This document shows, one piece after another, positions 1-8,100 of a DNA stretch of 14,667 bases; the stretch's first letter is position 1; each line of letters opens with the position of its first letter. Below the pieces are notes generated by a model. The model was not told where the DNA came from. It did not search any database and worked only from the letters and a program-made list of their open reading frames with translations. The translations under genes and the position numbers were made by a program. The DNA lies in the NCBI GenBank assembly GCA_001796935.1, contig MGNX01000006.1:1-14667 (forward strand), in the 5' to 3' direction. This DNA comes from Chloroflexi bacterium RBG_16_60_22 (GTDB lineage Bacteria; Chloroflexota; Dehalococcoidia; Dehalococcoidales; RBG-16-60-22).

Positions 1-4
1 GTGC

Positions 5-10
5 TATAAT
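5..10 (+). promoter_or_regulatory. Candidate -10 box for the small membrane protein gene
   Basis: A perfect TATAAT lies 35 bases before the first start codon. The matching -35 box would fall outside the window, so only half of the promoter can be seen. A start of transcription near base 17 would give a leader of about 28 bases containing the ribosome-binding site GGAGG at 34-38. Confidence 0.4.
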
Positions 11-44
11 ATTCCAAAACAAGTCGGCAGCCTGGAGGGAAGGA

Positions 45-254
45 ATGAAGCTGGGCATACCGTTACTGGTGGTAGGAGTCTTGCTGCTGATTGTATCAAT
101 TCCATACTCGATATTGAGTATCGTCAGCGGGGTCATTCAACTTACGGAGGACAACATATCATCCGGCGGGCTCTTAGCCTATGCCGGGATTCTAGGCGTC
201 GTCATCGGCTTTATCCTGACCACCATCGGCGCTATCAAGGTATTCAGGCAGTGA
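45..254 (+). CDS. Small two-helix membrane protein, function unknown
   Basis: A 69-residue protein with two hydrophobic stretches, about residues 4-29 and 43-65. They are separated by a short polar loop containing acidic residues (T-E-D-N), and a basic tail follows the second helix (K-V-F-R-Q at the end). This pattern predicts a small integral membrane hairpin. The ATG is supported by GGAGG at 34-38, six bases upstream, and a TATAAT further up. I recognise no family and no catalytic residue. The gene stands alone: 106 bases with their own -10 boxes separate it from the next gene, so it need not be functionally linked to it. Confidence 0.6.
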   Translation: MKLGIPLLVVGVLLLIVSIPYSILSIVSGVIQLTEDNISSGGLLAYAGILGVVIGFILTTIGAIKVFRQ

Positions 255-261
255 GCTAACT

Positions 262-295
262 GGTACAACTCGGCCACAGAGGTCTATAATATAAT
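262..295 (+). promoter_or_regulatory. Candidate promoter of the disulfide reductase gene
   Basis: Two overlapping perfect TATAAT hexamers occur at 285-290 and 290-295. A weak -35-like GGTACA lies at 262-267, 17 bases before the first. Transcription would begin near 297-303, leaving a leader of about 60 bases to the ATG at 361. The -10 match is strong and the -35 match is poor. Confidence 0.45.
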
Positions 296-360
296 CCAGG
301 CTCACCGGTACCCTGCCCTGACCCTGAACGTTAATATCCAATATCTCCGGAGGTAAAGTT

Positions 361-2055
361 ATGACACCACCCAGTCATATCGTCGTCGTCGGGGGGACGG
401 CCTGCGGCCCCAAGGCGGCCGCCCGCGCCCGGCGCTGCGACCCCGCCGCCCGGATAACCATCATCGAGCAGAAGAGGAACCTCTCCACGGCCACCTGCGG
501 CCTGCCTTACTACGTCGGCGGCGTGATTGAGAAAGAGAGCACCCTGGTGACCCGCCGGAACGACTATTTTAAAAAGGTCTTCGACATGAAGGTGCTCACC
601 GGCACCCGGGCCCTGTCCATCGACCGGAAGGCCGGAACCGTGGAGGTCCTCGACCTGGCCAGGGACCGGCGCGCCACCATCCGGTACGATAAGCTCGTCC
701 TGGCCACGGGGAGTCGGCCGGCGGTGCCGGACTGGGAGGGCAGGAACCTGGCCGGCATCTTCACGATGACCGGCATACCGGACGCCAGCGCCATCCGGGG
801 CTACCTGGCGGGCCTGCAAAGTAAAGAGGTAATCATCGTCGGGGCGGGCCTCATCGGGATAGAGATGGCGGAGGCCTTCGTCACGCGGGGGCTGAACGTC
901 ACCATCCTGGAGGCTCTGGACCGCGTCCTGCCCACCCTGCTGGACGTGGATATCGCCGCCCACGTGGAGAACCACCTGCTGTCCCGGGGCGTCGGGCTCC
1001 GCTGCGGCCAGCGCGTCACCGGTTTCCGGGGCGATTCTCAGGGTCGGGTCAGTCGCGTCCTCATGGAGGGCGGCCAGGAGCTGGCCACCGGCCTGGTGCT
1101 GCTGTCGCTCGGCGTCCGGCCGGAGGTCAGCCTGGCGCGGGAGGCCGGGCTGAGCATCGGGCCCACCGGCGGCATCGCCGTCAACGATTTCCTCCAGACC
1201 TCCGACCCCGCCATCTACGCCGGGGGCGACTGCGTGGAGACGGTGAACCTGATAACCGGGAAAAAAGGCCTGGCCCCGATGGGCTCCACGGCCAATAAGC
1301 ACGGCCGGGTCATCGGGAGCAACGTTACCGGCGGCCGGGATAAGTGCCCCGGCGTGCTGGGCACGGCCATCGTCAAGGTCTTCGACCTCAACGTGGGGAG
1401 GGTGGGCCTCAACGAGGCGCAGGCCCGCGAGGCCGGCTTCGACGTGGCGACCTGCCTCGTCCCCGGTGACGAGCACGCCACCTACTACCCCGGCTCACGG
1501 GAAATCATGGTCAAGCTGGTGGCGGAAAAGGCCGGCGGCCGACTGCTGGGGGGACAGGTCATCGGGCCGGGGGACAGCGCCAAGCGCATCGACGTGCTGG
1601 CCACGGCATTGACCTTCGGGGCCACCGTCAACGACCTGGCCGGACTGGACCTGTGCTATGCGCCGCCCTACAACAGCGCCATGGACCCGCTGCATAACGC
1701 CGCCAACGTCATCCGCAACAAGCTTTCGGGGCTGGCCCGCTCCCTGACCCCCCGGGAAGTCAGGAAAAAGCTGGAAGAAGGCGACGACTTCGTGCTGCTG
1801 GACGTACGCTCGCCGGAGGAGTGGCGGGCCCGGCGCATCGAGGCGGCACAGGTTAAACTGCTGCCCCTGCCGGAGCTGCGCCAGCGACTCGGCGAGCTTT
1901 CCCGCGACGCCGAGATAGTGATTATCTGCCGCCGGAGCGTCCGCTCCTACCAGGCCCAGCGGATACTGGACGGCGCCGGCTTTAAAAACGTCAAGTTCAT
2001 GGACGGCAGCCTGACGGCCTGGCCTTACCCTGCGGCGGGGAAGCCCGCCGACTAA
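361..2055 (+). CDS. CoA-disulfide / NADH-dependent persulfide reductase with C-terminal rhodanese domain
   Basis: A 564-residue flavoprotein of the pyridine-nucleotide disulfide reductase superfamily, arranged as in the CoADR-RHD/Npsr family (usual length about 550-570). Residues 6-25 hold the FAD-binding glycine motif, written here GGTACG. Cys46 in the run TATCGLPYYVGG is the single active-site cysteine expected of CoA-disulfide reductases. A second dinucleotide fold (VGAGLIGIE, about 160-168) binds NAD(P)H, AGGDC near 287 is the second FAD motif, and CYAPPY at 432-437 is the conserved C-terminal tyrosine region. From about 462 a rhodanese domain follows, with LLDVRSPEEW and active cysteine Cys523 in CRRSVRS. 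Known relatives reduce CoA disulfide, CoA persulfide or polysulfide with NADH in the cytoplasm. This protein probably serves thiol or sulfane-sulfur metabolism. The start is supported by GGAGG at 349-353. Confidence 0.9.
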   Translation: MTPPSHIVVVGGTACGPKAAARARRCDPAARITIIEQKRNLSTATCGLPYYVGGVIEKESTLVTRRNDYFKKVFDMKVLTGTRALSIDRKAGTVEVLDLARDRRATIRYDKLVLATGSRPAVPDWEGRNLAGIFTMTGIPDASAIRGYLAGLQSKEVIIVGAGLIGIEMAEAFVTRGLNVTILEALDRVLPTLLDVDIAAHVENHLLSRGVGLRCGQRVTGFRGDSQGRVSRVLMEGGQELATGLVLLSLGVRPEVSLAREAGLSIGPTGGIAVNDFLQTSDPAIYAGGDCVETVNLITGKKGLAPMGSTANKHGRVIGSNVTGGRDKCPGVLGTAIVKVFDLNVGRVGLNEAQAREAGFDVATCLVPGDEHATYYPGSREIMVKLVAEKAGGRLLGGQVIGPGDSAKRIDVLATALTFGATVNDLAGLDLCYAPPYNSAMDPLHNAANVIRNKLSGLARSLTPREVRKKLEEGDDFVLLDVRSPEEWRARRIEAAQVKLLPLPELRQRLGELSRDAEIVIICRRSVRSYQAQRILDGAGFKNVKFMDGSLTAWPYPAAGKPAD

Positions 2056-3659
2056 CGGACGTCACGCCGGTCGCGGTGGGGCGGCACGCCCTTGAGAAAA
2101 ACGTTGACGATAAAGGCCAGCACCACCACGATAAAGAAAACGAGGAAGACCTGCGTCAGCGCCGAGTTCAGGGCATTCTGCAGCGTCGAAACCAGTTCCT
2201 GGAAGAGCGCCGTACCCTGACCCCCCAGCCCCTCGAACATGGCCTGGAGCTGCGCCCGGGCGGCGGGATTGACCAGCGCCTGGGGATTGTCCACGATGCC
2301 CGCCAGCTGCTCCGGGGAGACGACCGCCCTGACCCCGGCGGAGAGATTGCCGGTGAACTGGGAGATGAAGCGGTTGTTCAGGACGGAACCGACGATGGCC
2401 AGCCCGAAGACCCCGCCCAGAGGCCGGAGCAGTATTATCATGGAGGTGGCCGTGCCCATGATGGCATAGGGTACCGTATTCTGCACCGCGATGGTGTGGA
2501 CGGGCATTATCATCCCGGCGCCGATGCCGACCATGACATTGTTAATAATGGCCGTCAGGAAGCTGGTCTGCGGGTTCATCCGGGAGAGCAGCAAAAAGCC
2601 CGCCGCCATCAATAAAAAGCCGATGCCCGCCTGCAGGCGGTAGTGTCCGCCCGCCCGGGAGAGGGCCTGCCCGCTGAAAAAGCTGCCCACGGCGGCGCTC
2701 AGCATCATCGGGGTAAGAAAACCGCCGCTCTGCGTGGCCGAGGCCCCCAGCACCCCCTGGAAGTACAGCGGGACCAGGGTAATCCCGGGGAAGAAAGCGG
2801 CCCCCTGGAGGAAAACGGCGATGCCCGATACCGTCACCACCCGGTTGCGGAAAAGCGCCAGGGGTATCACCGGCTCCTCGGCGCGTCTTTCGATGAAGAC
2901 GAAGATGACGAACATCACCGCCGTCAGGCCGAACAGGCCGATGATTACCGGCGAACTCCAGGTGAAGTCCACGCCGGCCCAGTTCAGGGCCAGTATCAGG
3001 GGGGTGATGAACAGCATCATCGTGATAGCGCCGGCGTAGTCGATGCGGCGCCTCGTCCCGCCCACCCGCAGCTGGGGGAAGAGGAAGATGAAGAGGACGA
3101 TGATAATCAGCCCCAGCGGGATGGTGATGAAGAAGCACCACCGCCAGGAAAGGGCATCGGTCAGGTAGCCGCCGAGGGTCGGCCCGATAATGGTGGAGAG
3201 GCCGAAGACCATGGCCATCAGGCCGCCGTACTTGCCCCGCTCCTCCGGCGGGAAGATATCGGCGATGACGATGAAGCCGAGGGCGGACATCACCCCGAAG
3301 CCGATACCCTGCAGACCGCGGAAGACGATGAGCTGCGTCATCGTCTGGCTGATGCCGCAGAGGAAAGAGCCCACGACGAATATCGCCATCCCGGCCACGA
3401 AGAACCACTTCCGCCCGAACATATCGGACAGGCGGCCCGTCAGCGGCACGGCGACAGTCTCCGTGATGATGTAAGAAGTGAAGACCCAGGTATACTGGCT
3501 GAACCCGCCGAGGTCGGTGATGATGCGCGGCATGGCCGTGGCCGTAATCGTCATGAATATCGAGCCGAGGAACATCGAGAGCATGGTGCCGGCCAGGGCG
3601 GTGACGACCTGCCGCCGCGGCAGTCCGCTCTGGTAGAGCCTGCCGGCGCTACTTCCCAC
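2052..3659 (-). CDS. DHA2-family MFS multidrug/H+ antiporter (EmrB/QacA type)
   Basis: A 535-residue, strongly hydrophobic protein with the roughly 14-helix layout of the DHA2 drug:H+ antiporters. Motif A is visible in the first cytoplasmic loop (GRLSDMFGRKWFF). The antiporter-specific motif C appears as GPTLGGYL after a helix in the first half, followed by the typical SWRWCFFI segment. The large loop before the last helix and the basic C-terminal tail (HRDRRD) are usual for the family. It should export lipophilic compounds from the cytoplasm using the proton gradient; the substrate is unknown. The chosen start is GTG, preceded by AAGGA with eight bases between. The marR-type gene lies 65 bases upstream on the same strand and is the likely regulator. 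The stop (TAG) overlaps the TAA of the convergent reductase gene by four bases, with no terminator between them. Confidence 0.92.
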   Translation of the reverse strand: MGSSAGRLYQSGLPRRQVVTALAGTMLSMFLGSIFMTITATAMPRIITDLGGFSQYTWVFTSYIITETVAVPLTGRLSDMFGRKWFFVAGMAIFVVGSFLCGISQTMTQLIVFRGLQGIGFGVMSALGFIVIADIFPPEERGKYGGLMAMVFGLSTIIGPTLGGYLTDALSWRWCFFITIPLGLIIIVLFIFLFPQLRVGGTRRRIDYAGAITMMLFITPLILALNWAGVDFTWSSPVIIGLFGLTAVMFVIFVFIERRAEEPVIPLALFRNRVVTVSGIAVFLQGAAFFPGITLVPLYFQGVLGASATQSGGFLTPMMLSAAVGSFFSGQALSRAGGHYRLQAGIGFLLMAAGFLLLSRMNPQTSFLTAIINNVMVGIGAGMIMPVHTIAVQNTVPYAIMGTATSMIILLRPLGGVFGLAIVGSVLNNRFISQFTGNLSAGVRAVVSPEQLAGIVDNPQALVNPAARAQLQAMFEGLGGQGTALFQELVSTLQNALNSALTQVFLVFFIVVVLAFIVNVFLKGVPPHRDRRDVR

Positions 3660-3670
3660 TAAACGTGTCC

Positions 3671-3704
3671 TTCATCTATATTCATCTATATCAAATATAT
3701 CAAA
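3671..3704. repeat. Two adjacent short tandem duplications in the marR-MFS gap
   Basis: TTCATCTATA occurs twice back to back (3671-3680 and 3681-3690). TATATCAAA also occurs twice back to back (3687-3695 and 3696-3704), overlapping the end of the first pair. The block is AT-rich in an otherwise GC-rich window and covers the putative -35/-10 region of the MFS gene. It could therefore be a repeated regulator-binding site or simply a slippage product. Confidence 0.7.
3675..3703 (-). promoter_or_regulatory. Candidate promoter of the MFS gene
   Basis: Read on the minus strand, TTGATA (3703-3698), a 17-base spacer and TATAGA (3680-3675) resemble a sigma70-type promoter. Transcription would start only about 10-15 bases before the GTG. 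The antiporter might therefore have its own promoter in addition to read-through from the regulator gene. The region is AT-rich repeated sequence, which raises the risk of a chance match. Confidence 0.3.
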
Positions 3705-3724
3705 GTTGCCGACCGTCCCCGGCT

Positions 3725-4189
3725 TTACGGCAGCTTGGAGAGGATATCCCTCAGCTTCCTCAGCGAGACGGACATCTCCCGCAGCTCGGTGTCGGTGAGG
3801 CCGGAAAGCTTGCCCTTGATGCTGGACTTTATCAGGCGGTCCTGCCCGTCCAGTATCCGGCGGCCCCCGGCGGTAAGGGCGATGTTCACGCTGCGGCGGT
3901 CGGCCTCGTCCGCCTGCCGGGCCACTATCCCCAGTCCCTCCAGGCGGTCGATGAGGTGGGTCATCTGCGGCTTGGGTATCTGCAGTCTCTCCCCGATTTT
4001 AGCGATGTGCAGCGTGCCGTCGTCCTTCAGCGTCTTCATAATCTCGAAGTGCGGCAGCGATATGTCTTCAATCTGGGCGAAGGCCGTCCTGACCAGCTTC
4101 CGCTGAATGTTGCGCCGCATCAGGGGAGGAATGGAAAGCAGGTCCCTGACGACGCTGTCCAGAATGCCCCTTCTCATCTCCCGGCTCAC
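3725..4189 (-). CDS. MarR-family transcriptional regulator
   Basis: A 154-residue winged-helix protein of normal MarR length. Flanking helices (about 5-45 and 112-152) form the dimer interface. The helix-turn-helix lies at about 60-86 (HIAKIGERLQIPKPQMTHLI). The wing (about 91-108) carries the family hallmark D-E-A-D-R-R-S followed by a leucine-threonine pair (A-L-T-A-G-G). The protein should bind palindromic DNA as a dimer and release it on binding a small phenolic or drug-like ligand. It is transcribed toward, and 65 bases ahead of, the DHA2 antiporter, the common repressor-plus-efflux arrangement. Palindromes suited to a MarR dimer lie 16-47 bases before its start. The longest reading begins at GTG (4189), but an in-frame ATG at 4177 (residue 5) is also possible; neither has a well-spaced ribosome-binding site. 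Confidence 0.9.
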   Translation of the reverse strand: MSREMRRGILDSVVRDLLSIPPLMRRNIQRKLVRTAFAQIEDISLPHFEIMKTLKDDGTLHIAKIGERLQIPKPQMTHLIDRLEGLGIVARQADEADRRSVNIALTAGGRRILDGQDRLIKSSIKGKLSGLTDTELREMSVSLRKLRDILSKLP

Positions 4190-4204
4190 CCCCGCCGAAC
4201 TTGG

Positions 4205-4217
4205 TTCACAATGTGAA
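4205..4217. promoter_or_regulatory. Palindrome TTCACA-A-TGTGAA upstream of marR
   Basis: A perfect 6-bp inverted repeat around one base. It lies 16 bases before the GTG start of the MarR-type regulator and next to a second palindrome. The position suits an autoregulatory operator. The form TTCACA/TGTGAA is also a generic dimer-binding shape, so the bound protein is not determined. Confidence 0.4.
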
Positions 4218-4236
4218 TAGTTAACTTAATAAACTA
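4218..4236. promoter_or_regulatory. Candidate MarR operator TAGTT-N9-AAACTA
   Basis: The 19-base sequence TAGTTAACTTAATAAACTA is a near-palindrome: TAGTT and AACTA arms match and only two inner pairs fail. Its size, AT content and TAGTT...AACTA ends resemble the sites bound by many MarR-family dimers. It lies between the divergent marR and aldolase genes, in the likely core promoter of marR. Autoregulation, and possibly control of both directions, is inferred. Confidence 0.5.
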
Positions 4237-4270
4237 TAATAACACGTCTCGCCGCTCCCGCCAAGCGACT

Positions 4271-4292
4271 ACTGTCCATAATATTGGACGGT
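4271..4292. promoter_or_regulatory. Inverted repeat ACTGTCCA-N6-TGGACGGT overlapping a possible -35 box
   Basis: Eight-base arms with one mismatch flank a six-base AT-rich centre. The inner GTCCA/TGGAC arms are perfect. The right arm overlaps TTGGAC, the possible -35 box of the aldolase gene. Its sequence differs from the TAGTT-type palindrome closer to marR, so it may be a site for another regulator. Confidence 0.4.
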
Positions 4293-4313
4293 GAGAATGG
4301 TTTGTATTAGAAT
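4284..4313 (+). promoter_or_regulatory. Candidate promoter of the aldolase-type gene
   Basis: TTGGAC (4284-4289), an 18-base spacer and TAGAAT (4308-4313, five of six consensus bases) point toward the GTG at 4353. They would give a leader of about 33 bases that includes the ribosome-binding stretch GGGGG at 4340-4344. The -35 match is only partial. Confidence 0.35.
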
Positions 4314-4352
4314 TAGTGTTGCGGAAAAATTCTAACGCAGGGGGACAACAGC

Positions 4353-5015
4353 GTGGGCCAGTGGCGCCGGGAAAAGAAGACAGTGCTGGAAGCGGCCCAG
4401 CGGATGCTGGCCGCGGGACTCGTGGTGGGGACCGCCGGCAATGTCAGCCTGCGCCTGGCACCCGAAGACGCCCGCCCGCTGCTGGCGATTACCCCCAGCG
4501 CCCGCCCCTACGGTTCGCTCGGCGTGGACGATATCCAGATTATGGACTTCGACGCCGATACCGTCGAGGGGTCCCTGCCGCCCTCGATGGAGACGAAGCT
4601 GCACATCGGCATCTACCGGGCCAGGAAAAACGTCGGCGCCATCATGCACACCCACTCCGTTTGCGCCAGCGCCGTCTCCGTGGCCGGCCTGGACATCCCG
4701 GCCATACTGGACGACCAGGTTGCCTTCCTCGGCGGCGAGATAAAGCTGGCCGGATACGCCCTCAGCGGGACTCGGGAGCAAATAACTGAAGTCCTGGCGG
4801 CCCTGGGGGACCGGAGCGCGGTGCTCCTGGCCAACCACGGCGCGGTGGGCACCGGCCGCACCATGGAAGACGCCTTTACCGCCGCCGGTCTCATCGAAAA
4901 GACCGCCCGGATTTACCTGCTGGCCCTGGCCGCCGGCAAGGTCAACCGCCTGCCGGAGGCAGCCGTAGCCGCGGAAAGGGAGCTTTACCGCCGGCTCCAG
5001 GGCGAGGATAGATGA
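4353..5015 (+). CDS. Class II aldolase/adducin family protein (FucA/AraD-like)
   Basis: A 220-residue protein of the metal-dependent class II aldolase/adducin fold, full length for the family. The substrate-phosphate loop GTAGNVS is at 26-32 and TPS follows at 47-49. Glu80 in SMETKLH is the usual catalytic acid. Zinc ligands are His99 and His101 in MHTHS, with His162 in NHGAVGTG as the third. All expected metal and catalytic residues are present, so an active lyase or epimerase is likely. Relatives split or epimerise sugar phosphates (fuculose-1-P, ribulose-5-P) or process methylthioribulose-1-P; the exact substrate cannot be told from sequence. The GTG start follows GGGGG with eight bases between. 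The gene is divergent from marR and shares its regulatory region. Confidence 0.85.
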   Translation: MGQWRREKKTVLEAAQRMLAAGLVVGTAGNVSLRLAPEDARPLLAITPSARPYGSLGVDDIQIMDFDADTVEGSLPPSMETKLHIGIYRARKNVGAIMHTHSVCASAVSVAGLDIPAILDDQVAFLGGEIKLAGYALSGTREQITEVLAALGDRSAVLLANHGAVGTGRTMEDAFTAAGLIEKTARIYLLALAAGKVNRLPEAAVAAERELYRRLQGEDR

Positions 5016-5043
5016 CACACACCCGGCCGGTATGTTGCCGTGA

Positions 5044-5063
5044 GGTGAGGGCTTACCCCCACC
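5044..5063 (+). other. Hairpin downstream of the aldolase gene
   Basis: GGTG-A-GGG, a four-base loop CTTA, and CCC-C-CACC form a seven-pair stem with one internal mismatch, 28 bases after the stop codon. No run of T follows, so it is not a standard intrinsic terminator. It may stabilise the 3' end of the transcript or assist another form of termination. Confidence 0.35.
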
Positions 5064-5082
5064 GGAAATAGGCGACCCGCCC

Positions 5083-5111
5083 TTGACAGCTACGAGGTAC
5101 GGGGATTTAAT
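5083..5111 (+). promoter_or_regulatory. Strong sigma70-type promoter of the large surface protein gene
   Basis: A perfect TTGACA (5083-5088), an ideal 17-base spacer and TTTAAT (5106-5111, five of six consensus bases). This is the best promoter match in the window. Transcription would begin near 5117-5119, only about 8-10 bases before the ATG at 5127, with no clear purine-rich ribosome-binding site. The mRNA would thus be nearly leaderless. Confidence 0.65.
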
Positions 5112-5126
5112 ATTAACCGCAAGAGC

Positions 5127-8100
5127 ATGAAAAGAAAAACAGCGGGAATAGCCGGACTGCTGCTGGTCAGCCTGCTGCTGCCGGCGGCCCCGGTATCGGC
5201 CGGGACGGCTGTCTGGTCCGCCGAGACGATTCCCACCGTGGAAAACAACTTCCTCGGGCCGGCGGGGGTCGATATCCGCGACCTCGCGGTGGCCCCGGAC
5301 CACACCACCGTTTACGCCGTCCCCGGCGACAGCATCTCCGATAACGTGGTGTATAAGTCGGTCGATGCCGGCGTCACCTGGCTCGCTATCGACGTGGACA
5401 TCAGCGCCGACCTGGTGGCCATTGCCCCGGACGATAAGAACATGGTAGCCATCGCCAGCCGCGGCACGCCGGCAGTCTATCTCACCACCGACGGCGGCAC
5501 GACCTGGAGCAACCTGGGCACGCCCCAGGAGAGCGGGGGAAACCCGGCCGCCGCCATCACGGACATCGCTATATCGGAACTGGAAAGCTCCATACGGTTA
5601 ATCGCCGCTGCGGGGAAGGAGGCGGGGGATATCGCCAACCTCTGGTATTTCAACAGCGGCGCCCCGGTGCCGGTCTGGAACCAGACCAACGACATGGCCG
5701 GCTTCAGCGCCGGCGACGAGGTATCGGCGGTGGCCTTCTCCCCCAGTTTCTCGTCGGACGAGGTTTTACTCGCCGTCACCGAAGACGACGGCGTCGGCGT
5801 GAAACTCCAGATTCTGGACACCAGCGCCGGCAAGTGGAACGCCAGCTCCATCTATACCGATTACCCGCTGACCGTGGTCAGCAACGCCGGCATAACCGGG
5901 TCAAGCTCGGCCTCGCTGTCCCTGGCGCCCACCTATGATGCCTCCAATGACGCCACCCACAGGATATTCATCGGGCTGACCGTGGAGGGCAACGCTTCGG
6001 CCGTCGCCACCAGCGGTATCTACCGCTTCGTCGATACGACTATTCTACAGCTATCCGGCAACGTGAAGATACACAGCCTCGACTTCAACGGCTCTTACCT
6101 GGTGGCCGGCCGCTACGACAGCACCGTCGTTCACCGCAGCACCGACCCCCTCTCGACGACCCCGACCGTCAGCACCACCGCCAGCTATAAAACGCCCGGC
6201 GGCGTGAACAAAGTGAGGGTCGTCTGGGCGGGCAGCCAGGTGATGGCCGGTACCGCCGGCAACGAGAGCGCCTTCGCCGTCTCCAGCGATAGCGGCGCCA
6301 CCTTCAATGACATCAGCCTGGTTGACACGGTGATGACCTTTATCCGGGATGTCGCCGTGGCGGTTGATAACAGCAAGATATACCTGGTCACCGATGACGG
6401 CAGCGACCTCAGCCTGTGGCGCAAGACATCTACCTGGCAGCGGGTATTGAGCCTCACGGGCACCACCAACTACATCGTCCGCATCGCCCGCCAGGACGCC
6501 AACAGTGTTTACCTGGCGAAAAAGAGCGCTACCACCATCTACTACAGCAGCAACGGCGGGACTACCCAGTGGCTCAGCCGTACCTGCGGCGTCAGCGTCC
6601 AGGACCTGGCGGTGGAAAGCGCCGGCATCGCCTACGCCCTCAGCAGCGGCGGCTCCGTCTCCCGGACCGCCAACGCCGGCAGCACCTGGGGCACGGTAAC
6701 CCCGACCTCGCTCAGCAGCGGCGCCACCATCGTCAGCGTCAGCACCGGTACGCTGCTGGTCGGCAGCCAGGACGGGCGCGTGGCCTACTCCACCGACGGC
6801 AACACCTCCTGGAATGTGATTCCGGTGGTAATTGAGGACGGGGCCGGTAAAGTCCAGGTGGCGCCCGACGAGCAGTATGCCACCAACAAGACCATTTACG
6901 CCGCCAGTGATACGGCGGGGCAAAACATCAAGAAATGGAAAATCGGCACCAGCATGGAGTGGACGGACGTCTTCACCGGTACCGTCAGTGGCGGTATCTA
7001 CGGCCTGGCGGCGTACAACAACACCCTCTACGCCCTGGCGTATAGCGCCGCTTCCGGTCAGAGTACCCTCTGGCTGCACCTCTCCCCGACGACGGCGACC
7101 GCTACGTCGACGAGCTGGAGCTCCAGCACCACCACCAGCACTACTGATGCCGACGACGCCACGGTAAGCCTCAACGCTGCGCCCCGGGGGCTGATAGCGA
7201 GCACCGGCAAGCTGTGGGCGGTCAAGACCAACGGCATCAATAAGCTCTATAGCTTCACCGATGTGGCCATCAAGATAACGCTGCTGAGCCCGGCCGCGGA
7301 CTTCGTCAGCCACGCCAACTCCTACAGCGGCCTGGCCAACGATATCGCCTTTACCTGGCAACGCCCTGTCCCGGCCACGGAGTACCAGTTGCTCATCGCC
7401 GGGGACGAGGGCTTTTCCAGCATACTCGGTGACGTGACCGTCGCCTCGGGAGAGGACAAGGTCGTGGTGCTGGCCGGCCCCAACCAGTCCGGCAACCGGC
7501 AGGCCAGCTTCTCGCCCGGCCAGACCTACTACTGGAAGGTAAGGACGACCCAGCCTCTTTACAGCGCCTATTCGGATACCATGAAGTTCTCCATCGGGCC
7601 GCTGGCGGCGGCGGTACCCCAGCTCCTGGTGCCGGCCAACGGCGGTAACGGCCTCAGCCGGACGCCGTCTTTCTCCTGGAGACCGGTCGCCAGCACCACC
7701 GAATACCAGTTTATGTTAAGTGATAACGCCACCATGACATCGCCGATGATTGACGTCAGGCTGCCGGGTCCCGCCTACGCGGTGACCGAGGCGCTGGACT
7801 ACGGCGGCACCTACTTCTGGCGGGTCAGGGCCACCCGGCCGGCCATGACCGACTGGTCGATACTGGCCAATTTCACGGTGGCCGGGGAGCCTGCTGCGCC
7901 GGTCCCCCCGCTGACGGTCCAGACGGCTCCTCCCCCCGTCATCGAGCTGCCGGCACCGCCGCCCCAAAAAATCATCACCATCGCGCCGGCGCCGCAGCCA
8001 CCGCCCCCGGCCGTACCCGGTTACCTGGTTACGGCCATCATCATCGGGGTAATCCTCGTGGCGGCGGTGGCCCTCCTGATATTCGTTCCCCGCCCGGGCC

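Noticed and set aside
331..1476. 381-codon open frame on the minus strand
   Set aside because: It is antisense to the disulfide reductase, which has all expected FAD, cysteine and NAD(P)H motifs. The opposite-frame protein looks like reverse-translated GC-rich sequence.
2643..3662. 339-codon plus-strand frame opposite the antiporter
   Set aside because: It is highly charged and repetitive in composition, without domains. The minus frame gives an unmistakable DHA2 transporter.
6580..6850. Possible catalytic sialidase domain in the surface protein
   Set aside because: Asp boxes are structural and occur in many non-enzymes. I could not identify the arginine triad or other catalytic residues of sialidases, so no enzymatic function is claimed.
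6051..7361. 436-codon open frame on the minus strand
   Set aside because: It is the antisense shadow of the surface protein, whose Asp boxes continue through the same region in the plus frame.
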